Source: JBOZRQ01 sp050789255
Lineage (GTDB): Bacteria; Bacillota; Sulfobacillia; Symbiobacteriales; Symbiobacteriaceae
DNA: 64,000 bases
Assembly: GCA_050789255.1 (NCBI GenBank)
Contig: JBOZRQ010000050.1
Coordinates: forward strand, 59,458 to 123,457
Reading direction: 5' to 3'
Position numbers and translations under genes: made by a program. Below are positions 17,501-23,452 of this stretch, piece by piece (within the stretch, counting starts at the first letter, position 1; every line of letters starts with the position of its first letter). The notes beneath the pieces were generated by a model, which saw only the letters and a program-made list of their open reading frames with translations, searched no databases and was not told the origin of the DNA.

Positions 17501-17700
17501 ACCGTGCATTCGGACGGCCCTGCGGTAAAGCCGGGCGTGAAGGCCGCGGACTCCAGGCCCAGCCGGGCCGCCACATCGATGGCGCCCGGCGCGGCGCCCA
17601 CGGAGAAGGTGCAGCCGAACCCGTCGGGCAGGCCGTCGCCATCCCCATCAACCAACAGACCGTTCGGCGTGAACAGGTGCGTCAGACAGGCGATCATCAT
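14575..17700 (-). CDS. M14-type zinc carboxypeptidase with large N-terminal extension
   Basis: A 1041-residue protein. The peptidase domain is C-terminal: R-R-H-A-N-E (His 758, Glu 761) fits the first two Zn ligands of family M14, E-N-A-D-G and A-G-V-D-F-G-F-D follow as in carboxypeptidases, and D-D-H-G-Y (His 855) supplies the third ligand. The ~700-residue N-terminal part is unlike common M14 enzymes and starts with an Asp/Gly-rich D-G-D-G-D-G-L-P-D-G stretch that could bind Ca2+. No signal peptide is visible. It lies 24 nt after the YfkAB-like gene and 21 nt before the mannosidase, so all are probably one transcript. Confidence 0.8.
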   Translation of the reverse strand: MMIACLTHLFTPNGLLVDGDGDGLPDGFGCTFSVGAAPGAIDVAARLGLESAAFTPGFTAGPSECTVWFGPENPACPPVDLPEGCGMVALVEGGVVVTGTDARQGLLAAQWLAASCPAGLPAGRPITAVILRDGAVVDVRYGEGSVAPAVDKPFVETAPAEAPFAAEPPGDLPPPGPARLFTTAGLMGSSDGVQHDRTTWQVAADGLTPPEVAGLCELAARTGVEAAGLLFPFVGGDSIRLTQERPDDAEWVEDGLAWSGGRLTVYGATPEERAEALHRAARAGLVDGVHATLFTRRAALPPEPLPEGEVLFDLAIQQQWEVDRFRQVWQEQVLPRLEPGTPVSVDLRLSEPLDIREALAEEMAAGLGTAGIPEAAIRVLSAYKQGFHWLEEEVLPSLQAAGPIARVEVTAARFEGAASGAPATLGGGAEPKAGTGGELRGTEGAARHGEPLELPIRWLQELYPADELLSSTLGADVRFNLAEQPQEHVYLLKAYRPDGTLAANEGFSPVHAARLYLPEFPQRGRVHPPTGLLKVTQSDRVIAELAIDTDAEAFWTTFQEQVLPRLRGALGESPDAANQPFFGKLVVEVAASEDDRRLNIREEQISPLDALHEDIYFYTLDYLNELGLSLTGKPWPAPGAVEPWVVAGEGGLTARVRLYARPALNTAHVDHLPKTAAELPERAAESIPDDVVIGPDQLPHYLAYLAKLPGVKVWRAGLSFGGRPTWALSVAPPTAGAIAPPQKLSAWRPTLLVNARRHANEVSSTNSILRLAELAATQGLGINLVLSPMENADGAAVHYAMQQQHPTWKLHAARFNAAGVDFGFDCFAGEPRFGESRTLPTLWRGALPDVFLDDHGYPSHEWVQPFSGYNSPPYFPTSWWMPNAAIYGIHRMMDPEQFPANAAVQDGLRDALAERLTADPEIEGYTRTLLERFVTYGQRHVPAKFPLEMHNGFVSLARRVKAGPTERTFVGRFPHITLAELITEVPDETAQGDYLKLCAKAHLEGDLAVVNYLARTARPVVRRRSTTPDGRTLMTVGRDRS

Positions 17701-17724
17701 AACCGCAACCTCTCCTCTGACTTG

Positions 17725-18840
17725 TTACAGCGATCGGGCAGCCGTGCGAGTGCGAAAATCGACGCCAGGGTGATACATCTTCGCCACAATCAGGTTGGGG
17801 CCGGTGCAGGAGGCCTCGGGGCAGTAGCAGTTGTAGGGGCGGAACACCGGGTGCTCCAGCCACCGGTCGAAGACCTGATCCAGCCTGTCCTGGCCGATGT
17901 TGCCGAGCGCGGGCACATCTGCAAAATCGGTCACGAAAACGTCCCCGGTAAAGGCATTTACGTTGACCCGATTGCGACCATCCGGACAGTTGCGCACCGT
18001 GACATTGCGGGCGCCCCGCACCCGGGCCAGCAGGGCCTGGTCCTCGGGCCGTGGGCTGCAGGGCAGGAACGGGAAGGTCCCAAAGAGCGCCCAGAGGTCG
18101 GGGTCACGCTCGTCCAGGAAGCGATCGACGGTCGCCCGGTACTCATCCAGCGACAGGTGGGGCAGGTCCGCGGCCCAGTCGACCGGGTACATCGGGTGGA
18201 TCTCGTGGCGGGCGCAGCCGATCTCGGCGAGGAAGCGGTTGATGGCGCCCAGGTGGGGCGCCGTCTCCCCCCGGATCATGGTCTCTGCCGACACGAAGCA
18301 GCCCGCCTTCGACAGGGCGACGGTGTTGTCGATGATCCGTCGGTACAGCTTCTCCGAGGCGGCCATGGATACATGCTGACGTCCATGTCCCCAGACCAGC
18401 TCATGAAACTGCAGGAACGATGGGTAGTTCCACGAGATGTGCATCACGTCGACAAACGGGGCGATGAGCAGGTAGCGCTCCAGGTCGTATGTAAGGTTGG
18501 TGTTGACCTGGGTGTGCAGCCCCCGGGCCTTGGCGTACTGAAGGATTGGCAGCACATACTCCCGCAGGGTGGCCAAGCTTTCGCTGGGCTCCCCGCCGGT
18601 GATGCTCAGGGTCTTCAGCGTCTCTACTTCATCCAGGCGGCGAATGAGCCCAAGAAGGGGCATCCGCTCGGGGTCGGCCATGGCCAGCACCTCGCCGACC
18701 GCACAGTGACCGCAGCGCATGTTGCAGCGGTTGGTCACGGTCACCTCGACGCTGGTGAGCAAATGGCGCCCCGTCCGCCGGGAGAGCGCAGGATCCCAGG
18801 GGTCGTTGAGGTCGTTGGGTTCGTTGAAACGCAGAACCAC
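17725..18840 (-). CDS. yfkAB: Radical SAM / CxCxxxxC protein, YfkAB-like
   Basis: A 371-residue radical SAM protein. C-N-M-R-C-G-H-C carries the CxxxCxxC [4Fe-4S] cluster motif and I-T-G-G-E-P the SAM-binding motif. Near the C-terminus C-Y-C-P-E-A-S-C gives the CxCxxxxC motif diagnostic of the YfkAB family of Bacillus, whose substrate is unknown. The GTG at 18840 is chosen because AGGAGG lies 9 nt upstream and the resulting length matches the family; an ATG at 18888 would place that ribosome binding site inside the gene. It lies between the Spx/ArsC-like gene and the M14 gene. Confidence 0.82.
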   Translation of the reverse strand: MVLRFNEPNDLNDPWDPALSRRTGRHLLTSVEVTVTNRCNMRCGHCAVGEVLAMADPERMPLLGLIRRLDEVETLKTLSITGGEPSESLATLREYVLPILQYAKARGLHTQVNTNLTYDLERYLLIAPFVDVMHISWNYPSFLQFHELVWGHGRQHVSMAASEKLYRRIIDNTVALSKAGCFVSAETMIRGETAPHLGAINRFLAEIGCARHEIHPMYPVDWAADLPHLSLDEYRATVDRFLDERDPDLWALFGTFPFLPCSPRPEDQALLARVRGARNVTVRNCPDGRNRVNVNAFTGDVFVTDFADVPALGNIGQDRLDQVFDRWLEHPVFRPYNCYCPEASCTGPNLIVAKMYHPGVDFRTRTAARSL

Positions 18841-18873
18841 GGGCGAAGTCCTCCTCATGAACCAGGGCATAGG

Positions 18874-18901
18874 AAAACGGAGGGGCACCGCATCCCCTCC
18901 G
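18874..18901 (-). terminator. Hairpin plus T-run after the Spx/ArsC-like gene
   Basis: Read on the minus strand, CGGAGGGG and CCCCTCCG form a perfect 8-bp stem with an 8-nt loop followed by TTTT. It separates the Spx/ArsC-like gene from yfkAB and may be a full or partial terminator. Confidence 0.6.
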
Positions 18902-18921
18902 CCAATCTATGCGCCTGTCCA

Positions 18922-19278
18922 TCAGGACAGGAACGCATCCAAACGCTGCTGGTCGAAACCGACCACGGCCTGACCATCGCGCACGATGATCGGCCGCCGC
19001 CAAAGACCTGGCTCCTGGGCCAGCAGAGAGATAAGTTCGTCGTCTGTAAGGCTCTTTTCGGCCAAGCCCAGCTCTGCGTACTTGCGGCTCCGGGTGGAGA
19101 GGATATCCCGGGCGCCGCCAGGGAGCAGGGCCGCCAGGGCCCGCACCTCTTCCTCCGTGGGCTTTTGCTTGAAGTACTGCCGCTCACGGACCTCCACGTC
19201 CTTCTCGCCGAGCAACTGCACGGCCTTCCGGCACGAGGTTCAGGTCGGGTAGGTGTAAAACGTAACCTGCTTTGCCAT
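18922..19278 (-). CDS. Spx/ArsC-like thioredoxin-fold protein with in-frame TGA (candidate selenoprotein)
   Basis: Starting at an ATG (19278) with an excellent GGAGGTGG site, the frame encodes M-A-K-Q-V-T-F-Y-T-Y-P-T, then TGA (19242-19240), then T-S-C-R-K-A-V-Q-L-L and on to a normal stop at 18922. Spx and ArsC proteins have P-S-C-T-S-C-R-K-A here, so TGA sits exactly at the first Cys of the CxxC. With readthrough the product is 118 residues and contains the family R-P-I-I-V segment. A stem that could act as a bacterial SECIS follows (19237-19229 with 19210-19204). A GTG at 19221 could start a truncated product, but it lacks a ribosome binding site and the active site. A TGC-to-TGA sequencing error or true nonsense mutation cannot be excluded. 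Confidence 0.7.
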
Positions 19279-19369
19279 AGGGGAACCACCTCCGCTCTTT
19301 AGTCATTCCCTTTTTTGGGTTGGGAGTCCTGCTGTTCACGTACAGAACCAAGCCTTCCCATTGTGCTGC

Positions 19370-19398
19370 TTGACAGCAAATCCAACACAATTTATACT
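19370..19398 (+). promoter_or_regulatory. SigA-type promoter of the TetR gene
   Basis: TTGACA (19370-19375), 17-nt spacer, TATACT (19393-19398). This is near-consensus and lies 49 nt before the TetR start codon. Confidence 0.8.
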
Positions 19399-19404
19399 CG
19401 AATC

Positions 19405-19428
19405 AAAACATGACTGCGGTCATCTTTT
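19405..19428. promoter_or_regulatory. Inverted repeat, candidate TetR operator
   Basis: AAAACATGAC, TGCG, GTCATCTTTT: half-sites match at 9 of 10 positions. The site covers the expected transcription start just after the -10 box, where an autoregulating TetR repressor would bind. Confidence 0.55.
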
Positions 19429-19446
19429 TGGAAGAGGAGCGATGCC

Positions 19447-20025
19447 ATGGGCATCCGTGACCAGCAGAAAGAACAGCGGAAGACCGCCTTGATCCAGGCG
19501 GGCATGCACCTCTTCGAGCAGCAGGGCTTCCCCGCCACCACCGTCGACCAGGTCACCGTGGCGGCCGGGCTGGCGAAGGGAACCTTCTACAACTACTTCA
19601 CCACCAAGGAAGACCTGCTGGTGGCGGGCATGCAGGCGGCTCAGGGCGGGTACGCCGGGTATATCGAGAGCCAGCTTGTCCAGTTGACCAACGTGGTCGA
19701 ACGGCTCCAGTGGGTGATTCGGTGCGCCTGCGGCTGGATTACCGCCTTCCCTGACCTGGCGATGATCTGGTGCCAGGAGCGCCTGCGGCGGGGCATTGAG
19801 GCCACGAACAGCCATTTTGATGAACTGTTGGCTGAGGTCGTCACAGGCGGGCAAGCCACCGGCGAGCTCCGGACCGACCGGGCCGCCGCCGATATGACTT
19901 TAGAGATCGAGGGCATCTTCCTGGCCTATGTGGCCGCCTGGTACCACGGGGGTATGACCACCGATCTGGTGGGCGCCCTCGACGGTGCGCTGGCAGGCTA
20001 CGTGGCCGGCGCCCGGCATCCCTAA
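19447..20025 (+). CDS. TetR/AcrR family transcriptional regulator
   Basis: A 192-residue regulator. The N-terminal helix-turn-helix is complete: A-L-I-Q-A-G, F-P-A-T-T-V-D-Q-V-T-V-A-A-G, then K-G-T-F-Y-N-Y-F recognition helix (about residues 15-55). The C-terminal ligand-binding half is divergent and has an unusual C-A-C-G-W segment. The ATG has GAGGAG 7 nt upstream. A consensus promoter and an inverted repeat at the start site suggest self-repression. The SRPBCC gene 27 nt downstream is probably in the same transcript and may be its target. Confidence 0.9.
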   Translation: MGIRDQQKEQRKTALIQAGMHLFEQQGFPATTVDQVTVAAGLAKGTFYNYFTTKEDLLVAGMQAAQGGYAGYIESQLVQLTNVVERLQWVIRCACGWITAFPDLAMIWCQERLRRGIEATNSHFDELLAEVVTGGQATGELRTDRAAADMTLEIEGIFLAYVAAWYHGGMTTDLVGALDGALAGYVAGARHP

Positions 20026-20052
20026 TACTGTCCCTTACATAAGGAGGAAGTA

Positions 20053-20508
20053 ATGATGAGCGCCCCGCGTGCCGAATTCTCCCGAGTGATCAACGCCAGC
20101 CCCGCGACCGTCTACCGTGTGTTCTCCAACTACCTGGAGCACCACCCGCGCATTCTGCCCAAGAAGTTCTTTGCCTCGCTGAAGGTGGAGAAGGGCGGTC
20201 AGGGCGCCGGCACGGTCTTTACCACGGTGACCCAGTTCATGGGCGCCAAGCAGACGCTGCACATGCAGGTGACGGAGCCCGAACCGGGCCGCGTGCTCCA
20301 GGAGGAGGACAAGGCCTCCGGCGTGCTGACCACCTTCACCGTGGCGCCCGCGGAGGGGAACCGGAGCCTGGTGACCCTGGCCACCGAGTGGACGCCCAAG
20401 TCCGGGCTCCAGGGCCTGGTCGAGCGGTACATCAACCCGTCGGTCGCCCGCCGCATGTTCCAGGATGAGCTGGACCTCGTGGAGGCGTACGCGCAGACGC
20501 TGCGCTGA
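20053..20508 (+). CDS. SRPBCC (START-like) family protein
   Basis: A 151-residue protein with the SRPBCC layout: S-R-V-I-N-A-S-P-A-T-V-Y-R-V-F at the start, antiparallel strands in the middle (F-T-T-V-T-Q-F, L-H-M-Q-V-T-E-P), and a long C-terminal helix. Such proteins bind hydrophobic ligands or act as polyketide cyclase-like enzymes. GGAGG precedes a tandem ATG-ATG. Co-transcription with the TetR gene suggests the ligand of one may be the substrate of the other (inference). Confidence 0.8.
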   Translation: MMSAPRAEFSRVINASPATVYRVFSNYLEHHPRILPKKFFASLKVEKGGQGAGTVFTTVTQFMGAKQTLHMQVTEPEPGRVLQEEDKASGVLTTFTVAPAEGNRSLVTLATEWTPKSGLQGLVERYINPSVARRMFQDELDLVEAYAQTLR

Positions 20509-20556
20509 TGCATGTGACCCGCGCGGGCAGTGAAAACTACGCCGGGGGTGTCAGTC

Positions 20557-20799
20557 ATGCATCAACCATGGGAGACGGGATGGGAGCTGGTGAACGAACC
20601 GGCCCCGCAGTCGCAGAAGGTCGAGACCAAGGTGCTCCAGAACTCCACGTACAATCTTTGGAAGAGCCCCGACGGCACCGAGACCATTGAGAAGAACGGC
20701 CTCTATTTCCGGGTCTCGCCCGGCGCCTTCAACAGCATTCCCCAGGGCGACAGCCTGGGCATTGGGCGGAGCATCGCCCACTCTAAGAGCACGACGTAA
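20557..20799 (+). CDS. 80-residue protein of unknown function
   Basis: An ATG-initiated ORF with GGGGGTG upstream, starting M-H-Q-P-W-E-T-G-W-E and ending R-S-I-A-H-S-K-S-T-T. It has no signal peptide, Cys or recognisable domain. It lies 48 nt after the SRPBCC gene on the same strand and ends at a strong hairpin, which supports expression. Confidence 0.55.
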   Translation: MHQPWETGWELVNEPAPQSQKVETKVLQNSTYNLWKSPDGTETIEKNGLYFRVSPGAFNSIPQGDSLGIGRSIAHSKSTT

Positions 20800-20806
20800 G
20801 CAAAGA

Positions 20807-20840
20807 ATCGGCGCCCTGCCTGATGTGGCGGGGCGCCGAT
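20807..20840. terminator. Bidirectional hairpin between converging genes
   Basis: A 10-bp stem ATCGGCGCCC / GGGCGCCGAT, extendable by GCC/GGC, lies between the end of the 80-residue ORF (+) and the helicase gene (-). T-tracts are weak. Confidence 0.6.
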
Positions 20841-20843
20841 CGC

Positions 20844-22184
20844 TTAGTCCTTCTTGCGGCGGGTGGGGCCGGCGGGCCTGCTGGGCCGCTGGGGTTTGCC
20901 GAGCGCTCCCGGTTTGGCCGCAGCACCCGGCCTCCCCGTCGGCCCAGCCGCCGGGGCCGCCTTTGCCCGGGCCTTGGCAAACTCCCGGCGGGACACGCCC
21001 TCGGGCCTGGCCTCCCGCACCCGGGGCCCTGCCTCGCCGGGCGGGCGCAGGGTTCTGGCGGTCCTGGCGGGGCGGGTGTTGAGGCGCTCGAGGGCGCCCT
21101 GAATCCCCTGCTCGATCAGCTTGAGGTACTCCCGGTCCCGGGGGGTCACGAAGGTGACCGCGGTGCCGGTTTCGCCGGCCCGGCCCGTCCGGCCGATCCG
21201 GTGGATGTAGCTCTCCACGTCGTGCGGGATGTCGAAGTTGTAGACATGGGTGACCCCCTCCACGTCGATGCCGCGGGCGGCCACGTCGGTGGCGACCAGG
21301 TACTGCAGCTTCGCATCCCGGAAGCGCCGCATCACCTGCTCGCGCTTGGCCTGCGACAGGTCCCCGTGCAGCACCTCGGCGTTGAAGCCCTTGGTGGTCA
21401 GGGCGTCGTAGAGTCCGTCGGCCCGGGTCTTGGTCCGGCAGAAGATGACGGCCAGGTAGGGGTTGTCCGCCTGCATCCGCTGGGCCAGGTCCTCGGCCTT
21501 CCTCTCCTCGGTCGTCTCAATGACCACCTGGCGGATCTCCTCCAGGGTGATCCGCTTGCTCTGGACCTTAATCTCCTGCGGGTTCTTCATGATGCGGCGG
21601 GCCAGGTCCCGGATCTGACCGGGCATGGTCGCCGAGCAGAGCATGGTCCAGCGCTCACGCCCCGCCAGCGTCAGCACCTCATCCACCTCGCCGAGGAAGC
21701 CCATCTGCAGCATTTGGTCCGCCTCGTCGAGCACGAGCATGGAGAGCCCCCGCAGCGAGACGGTGCCCCGCCGGATGTGATCCAGCAGCCGGCCCGGCGT
21801 GGCGACGATGATCTGCCCGGCGCCGGCACCCAGCTTCTTGATTTGGCTCTCGACATCCTGCCCGCCGTAAATGGCCAGCACACCGGCGCCCACCACGGGG
21901 GCCAGCTTCTTCGCCTCGGTGGTGATCTGCAGGGCCAGCTCTCGGGTGGGGGTAAGAATCAGCGCCTGAATCGAGGCGCTCCCCGTGTTCACCTGCTCGA
22001 GGATCGGCAGCAGGAAGGCCAGGGTCTTGCCCGTGCCGGTCTGGGCCTGGGCGATCACATCCCGCCGCTTGAGCAGGACCGGAATCGACTGGGTCTGGAC
22101 CGGGGTCGGCTCCTTGAGACCGGAACGGCGCAGCGCCTCGACCAGCTCAGGCCGGACGCCCAGTGCAGCAAAGCCTTCAGACAT
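20844..22184 (-). CDS. DEAD-box ATP-dependent RNA helicase
   Basis: A 446-residue helicase with every core motif: Q-motif with P-T-P-V-Q-T-Q, A-Q-T-G-T-G-K-T, P-T-R-E-L-A, T-P-G-R-L-L-D, D-E-A-D, S-A-T, A-T-D-V-A-A-R-G-I-D and H-R-I-G-R-T-G-R. The last ~80 residues are basic and Pro/Ala/Arg-rich, as in CshA/RhlE-type proteins, and probably bind RNA nonspecifically. It should remodel RNA during ribosome assembly or decay. A hairpin with a T-run lies in its leader (22257-22283). Confidence 0.93.
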   Translation of the reverse strand: MSEGFAALGVRPELVEALRRSGLKEPTPVQTQSIPVLLKRRDVIAQAQTGTGKTLAFLLPILEQVNTGSASIQALILTPTRELALQITTEAKKLAPVVGAGVLAIYGGQDVESQIKKLGAGAGQIIVATPGRLLDHIRRGTVSLRGLSMLVLDEADQMLQMGFLGEVDEVLTLAGRERWTMLCSATMPGQIRDLARRIMKNPQEIKVQSKRITLEEIRQVVIETTEERKAEDLAQRMQADNPYLAVIFCRTKTRADGLYDALTTKGFNAEVLHGDLSQAKREQVMRRFRDAKLQYLVATDVAARGIDVEGVTHVYNFDIPHDVESYIHRIGRTGRAGETGTAVTFVTPRDREYLKLIEQGIQGALERLNTRPARTARTLRPPGEAGPRVREARPEGVSRREFAKARAKAAPAAGPTGRPGAAAKPGALGKPQRPSRPAGPTRRKKD

Positions 22185-22256
22185 CTATGTAAGTACGCTC
22201 CCTTTTCCCATCTAGATGATACCTCTAGTCTACCCCAACCACGCACCCGCGAAAAG

Positions 22257-22283
22257 GCGGCTGCCAGCCACGCTTGCAGCCGC
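22257..22283 (-). terminator. Possible attenuator in the helicase leader
   Basis: On the minus strand GCGGCTGC / GCAGCCGC form an 8-bp stem with an 11-nt loop followed by CTTTT, about 75 nt before the helicase start. This could end transcripts early or terminate readthrough from upstream. Confidence 0.35.
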
Positions 22284-22303
22284 AAAACGTAAAGGCGTAC
22301 AAA
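22274..22303 (+). promoter_or_regulatory. Weak candidate promoter for structured RNA copy B
   Basis: TTGCAG and TACAAA separated by 18 nt would start transcription around 22311, just before the RNA element. The match to consensus is modest. Confidence 0.3.
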
Positions 22304-22320
22304 GGTTACGCGATGGGCTC

Positions 22321-22538
22321 CAGCTAGTGCATGAGGGATGCCGACGCCTTCATCGGCGACATGCAAAGCGGTGCCCGAAGGAGCCGTACCCCAGGAGGGG
22401 ATGACAGGATGTCATCCCCGACCCGCTAAACGGGCCGCCTGCGTTTAGGACGAACGTCAGGCGGCCCCGGCTCCTTCGGGCGCCGCGTCCTGATACCTGC
22501 GAGCCGATGGCGCGGCGGCTCCCCTTATGCACTAGCTG
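22321..22538 (+). ncRNA. Structured RNA-like element, copy B
   Basis: A 218-nt element closed by CAGCTAGTGCAT / ATGCACTAGCTG. Nested inside are P2 (22351-22357 / 22503-22509), P3 (22375-22386 / 22468-22479, 12 bp perfect), P4 (22397-22405 / 22411-22419, loop AGGAT) and P5 (22432-22441 / 22458-22467, loop containing TTAGGACGA). Copy A (2496-2742, other strand) has the same layout with different but still paired stem bases. The block 22349-22370 is almost identical in both. A G-U pair in P1, which would be C-A on the other strand, supports the plus strand here. It lies alone between two minus-strand genes, so it is not an obvious leader in this location. Confidence 0.65.
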
Positions 22539-22546
22539 TGACCTAG

Positions 22547-23428
22547 CTAAAACCTGCGATAGCCCCCCGGGCGCCGCACCTCGGGTCCGATCGGAGAGGA
22601 CGGGGCGAGCCGTCCCATGAAGTCGAGCACGTGCCGGTTGAAGGCGCCCGGCTGCTCGGCCATGGTCAGACACGCGGCGCCGGGCACCGTGATCGCCTTC
22701 GCCATGGGCATGGACTGGGCCACCGACTGCGCCACCGCCGGAGAGGCGATGCGGTCCTGCTCCCCGGCCATCAGGAGTACGGGGTGTGAGACCGCAGACA
22801 GGGCGCTCAGCATCGGGTATTCGGCGATGGCGGTGAGATCGCCGTGGCGCACGACCGGGCTGGTGGTGCGCCAGCGCTGCACCCGGTCCAGCAGCATGCG
22901 CGCTGAGATTCCCTCGCCAAACAGATCATGCACATAGGCCTCGGTCGCCTCACCGCGGGCCACCGCCTGCCGGACCTGCTCACTGGCCCTGCCGCCCTCG
23001 ACGACGGCACTCAGCACCAGAGCAGCCACCCGTTCGGGGGCATGAACTGCCAGGTCGGTCGCAATGGCGGCGCCCAGGCAGACGCCGACAATGATCACGG
23101 GCCAGCGGATCGCCAGGGCATCCAGAAAGCCCAGCACCGCCTGCCGGTAGCCGGCCACGCTCCCGTAGCCCAGCCCCTCGGAGCGCCCGTGGCCAGGCAG
23201 ATCCGGGGCCAGACAGCGGGCGCCCTGCGCAAGCCCGGTCAGCTGTCCGTGCCAGGTGGCAGAGCTGCCGCCCGACTCATGCAAGAACAGAATCGTGGGC
23301 CCGTGTTCGGCCATGCCGGCGGCCTCGTAGTAAATGCTTTCGCCACGCACCTGGACGGAGCCGCCGGAGAGCAAATCCGACGGCGCCACCCGGCGCGGTT
23401 TCGAGTTTGTCTGATAGACAGCTCCCAT
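22547..23428 (-). CDS. Alpha/beta-hydrolase-fold protein with Cys at both nucleophile and His positions
   Basis: A 293-residue alpha/beta hydrolase. L-F-L-H-E-S-G-G forms the oxyanion loop and D-L-P-G-H-G-R-S follows, as in BioH/PcaD-type enzymes. The elbow reads G-V-C-L-G (TGC codon), so the nucleophile is Cys. The usual catalytic G-H-L-T-M-A-E-Q-P reads A-C-L-T-M-A-E-Q-P (TGT codon), so the His is Cys. The acid (G-E-Q-D-R) is kept. Cys nucleophiles are known in dienelactone hydrolase, but that enzyme retains its His. It follows the hydroxyacyl-CoA dehydrogenase gene by 24 nt and is probably co-transcribed, hinting at acyl-CoA or fatty-acid metabolism. Confidence 0.8.
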   Translation of the reverse strand: MGAVYQTNSKPRRVAPSDLLSGGSVQVRGESIYYEAAGMAEHGPTILFLHESGGSSATWHGQLTGLAQGARCLAPDLPGHGRSEGLGYGSVAGYRQAVLGFLDALAIRWPVIIVGVCLGAAIATDLAVHAPERVAALVLSAVVEGGRASEQVRQAVARGEATEAYVHDLFGEGISARMLLDRVQRWRTTSPVVRHGDLTAIAEYPMLSALSAVSHPVLLMAGEQDRIASPAVAQSVAQSMPMAKAITVPGAACLTMAEQPGAFNRHVLDFMGRLAPSSPIGPEVRRPGGYRRF

Positions 23429-23452
23429 GTATACAAAACTCCCTACCTATGA

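Noticed and set aside
18922..19221. Spx/ArsC-like protein starting at the GTG at 19221
   Set aside because: This start lacks a ribosome binding site and would remove the first strand and active site, whereas the ATG at 19278 has an excellent site and aligns with the family across the TGA.
22321..22538. Interpretation of the structured element as a T-box, cobalamin or c-di-GMP riboswitch
   Set aside because: The T-box AGGGTGG, cobalamin B12 box and GEMM core sequences are absent; only a short GCAAAGC resemblance to GEMM was seen.
22321..22538. Interpretation of the element as a simple MITE or palindromic repeat
   Set aside because: Not excluded, but compensatory changes in several internal stems with conserved loops are better explained by selection on RNA structure than by mere terminal inverted repeats.
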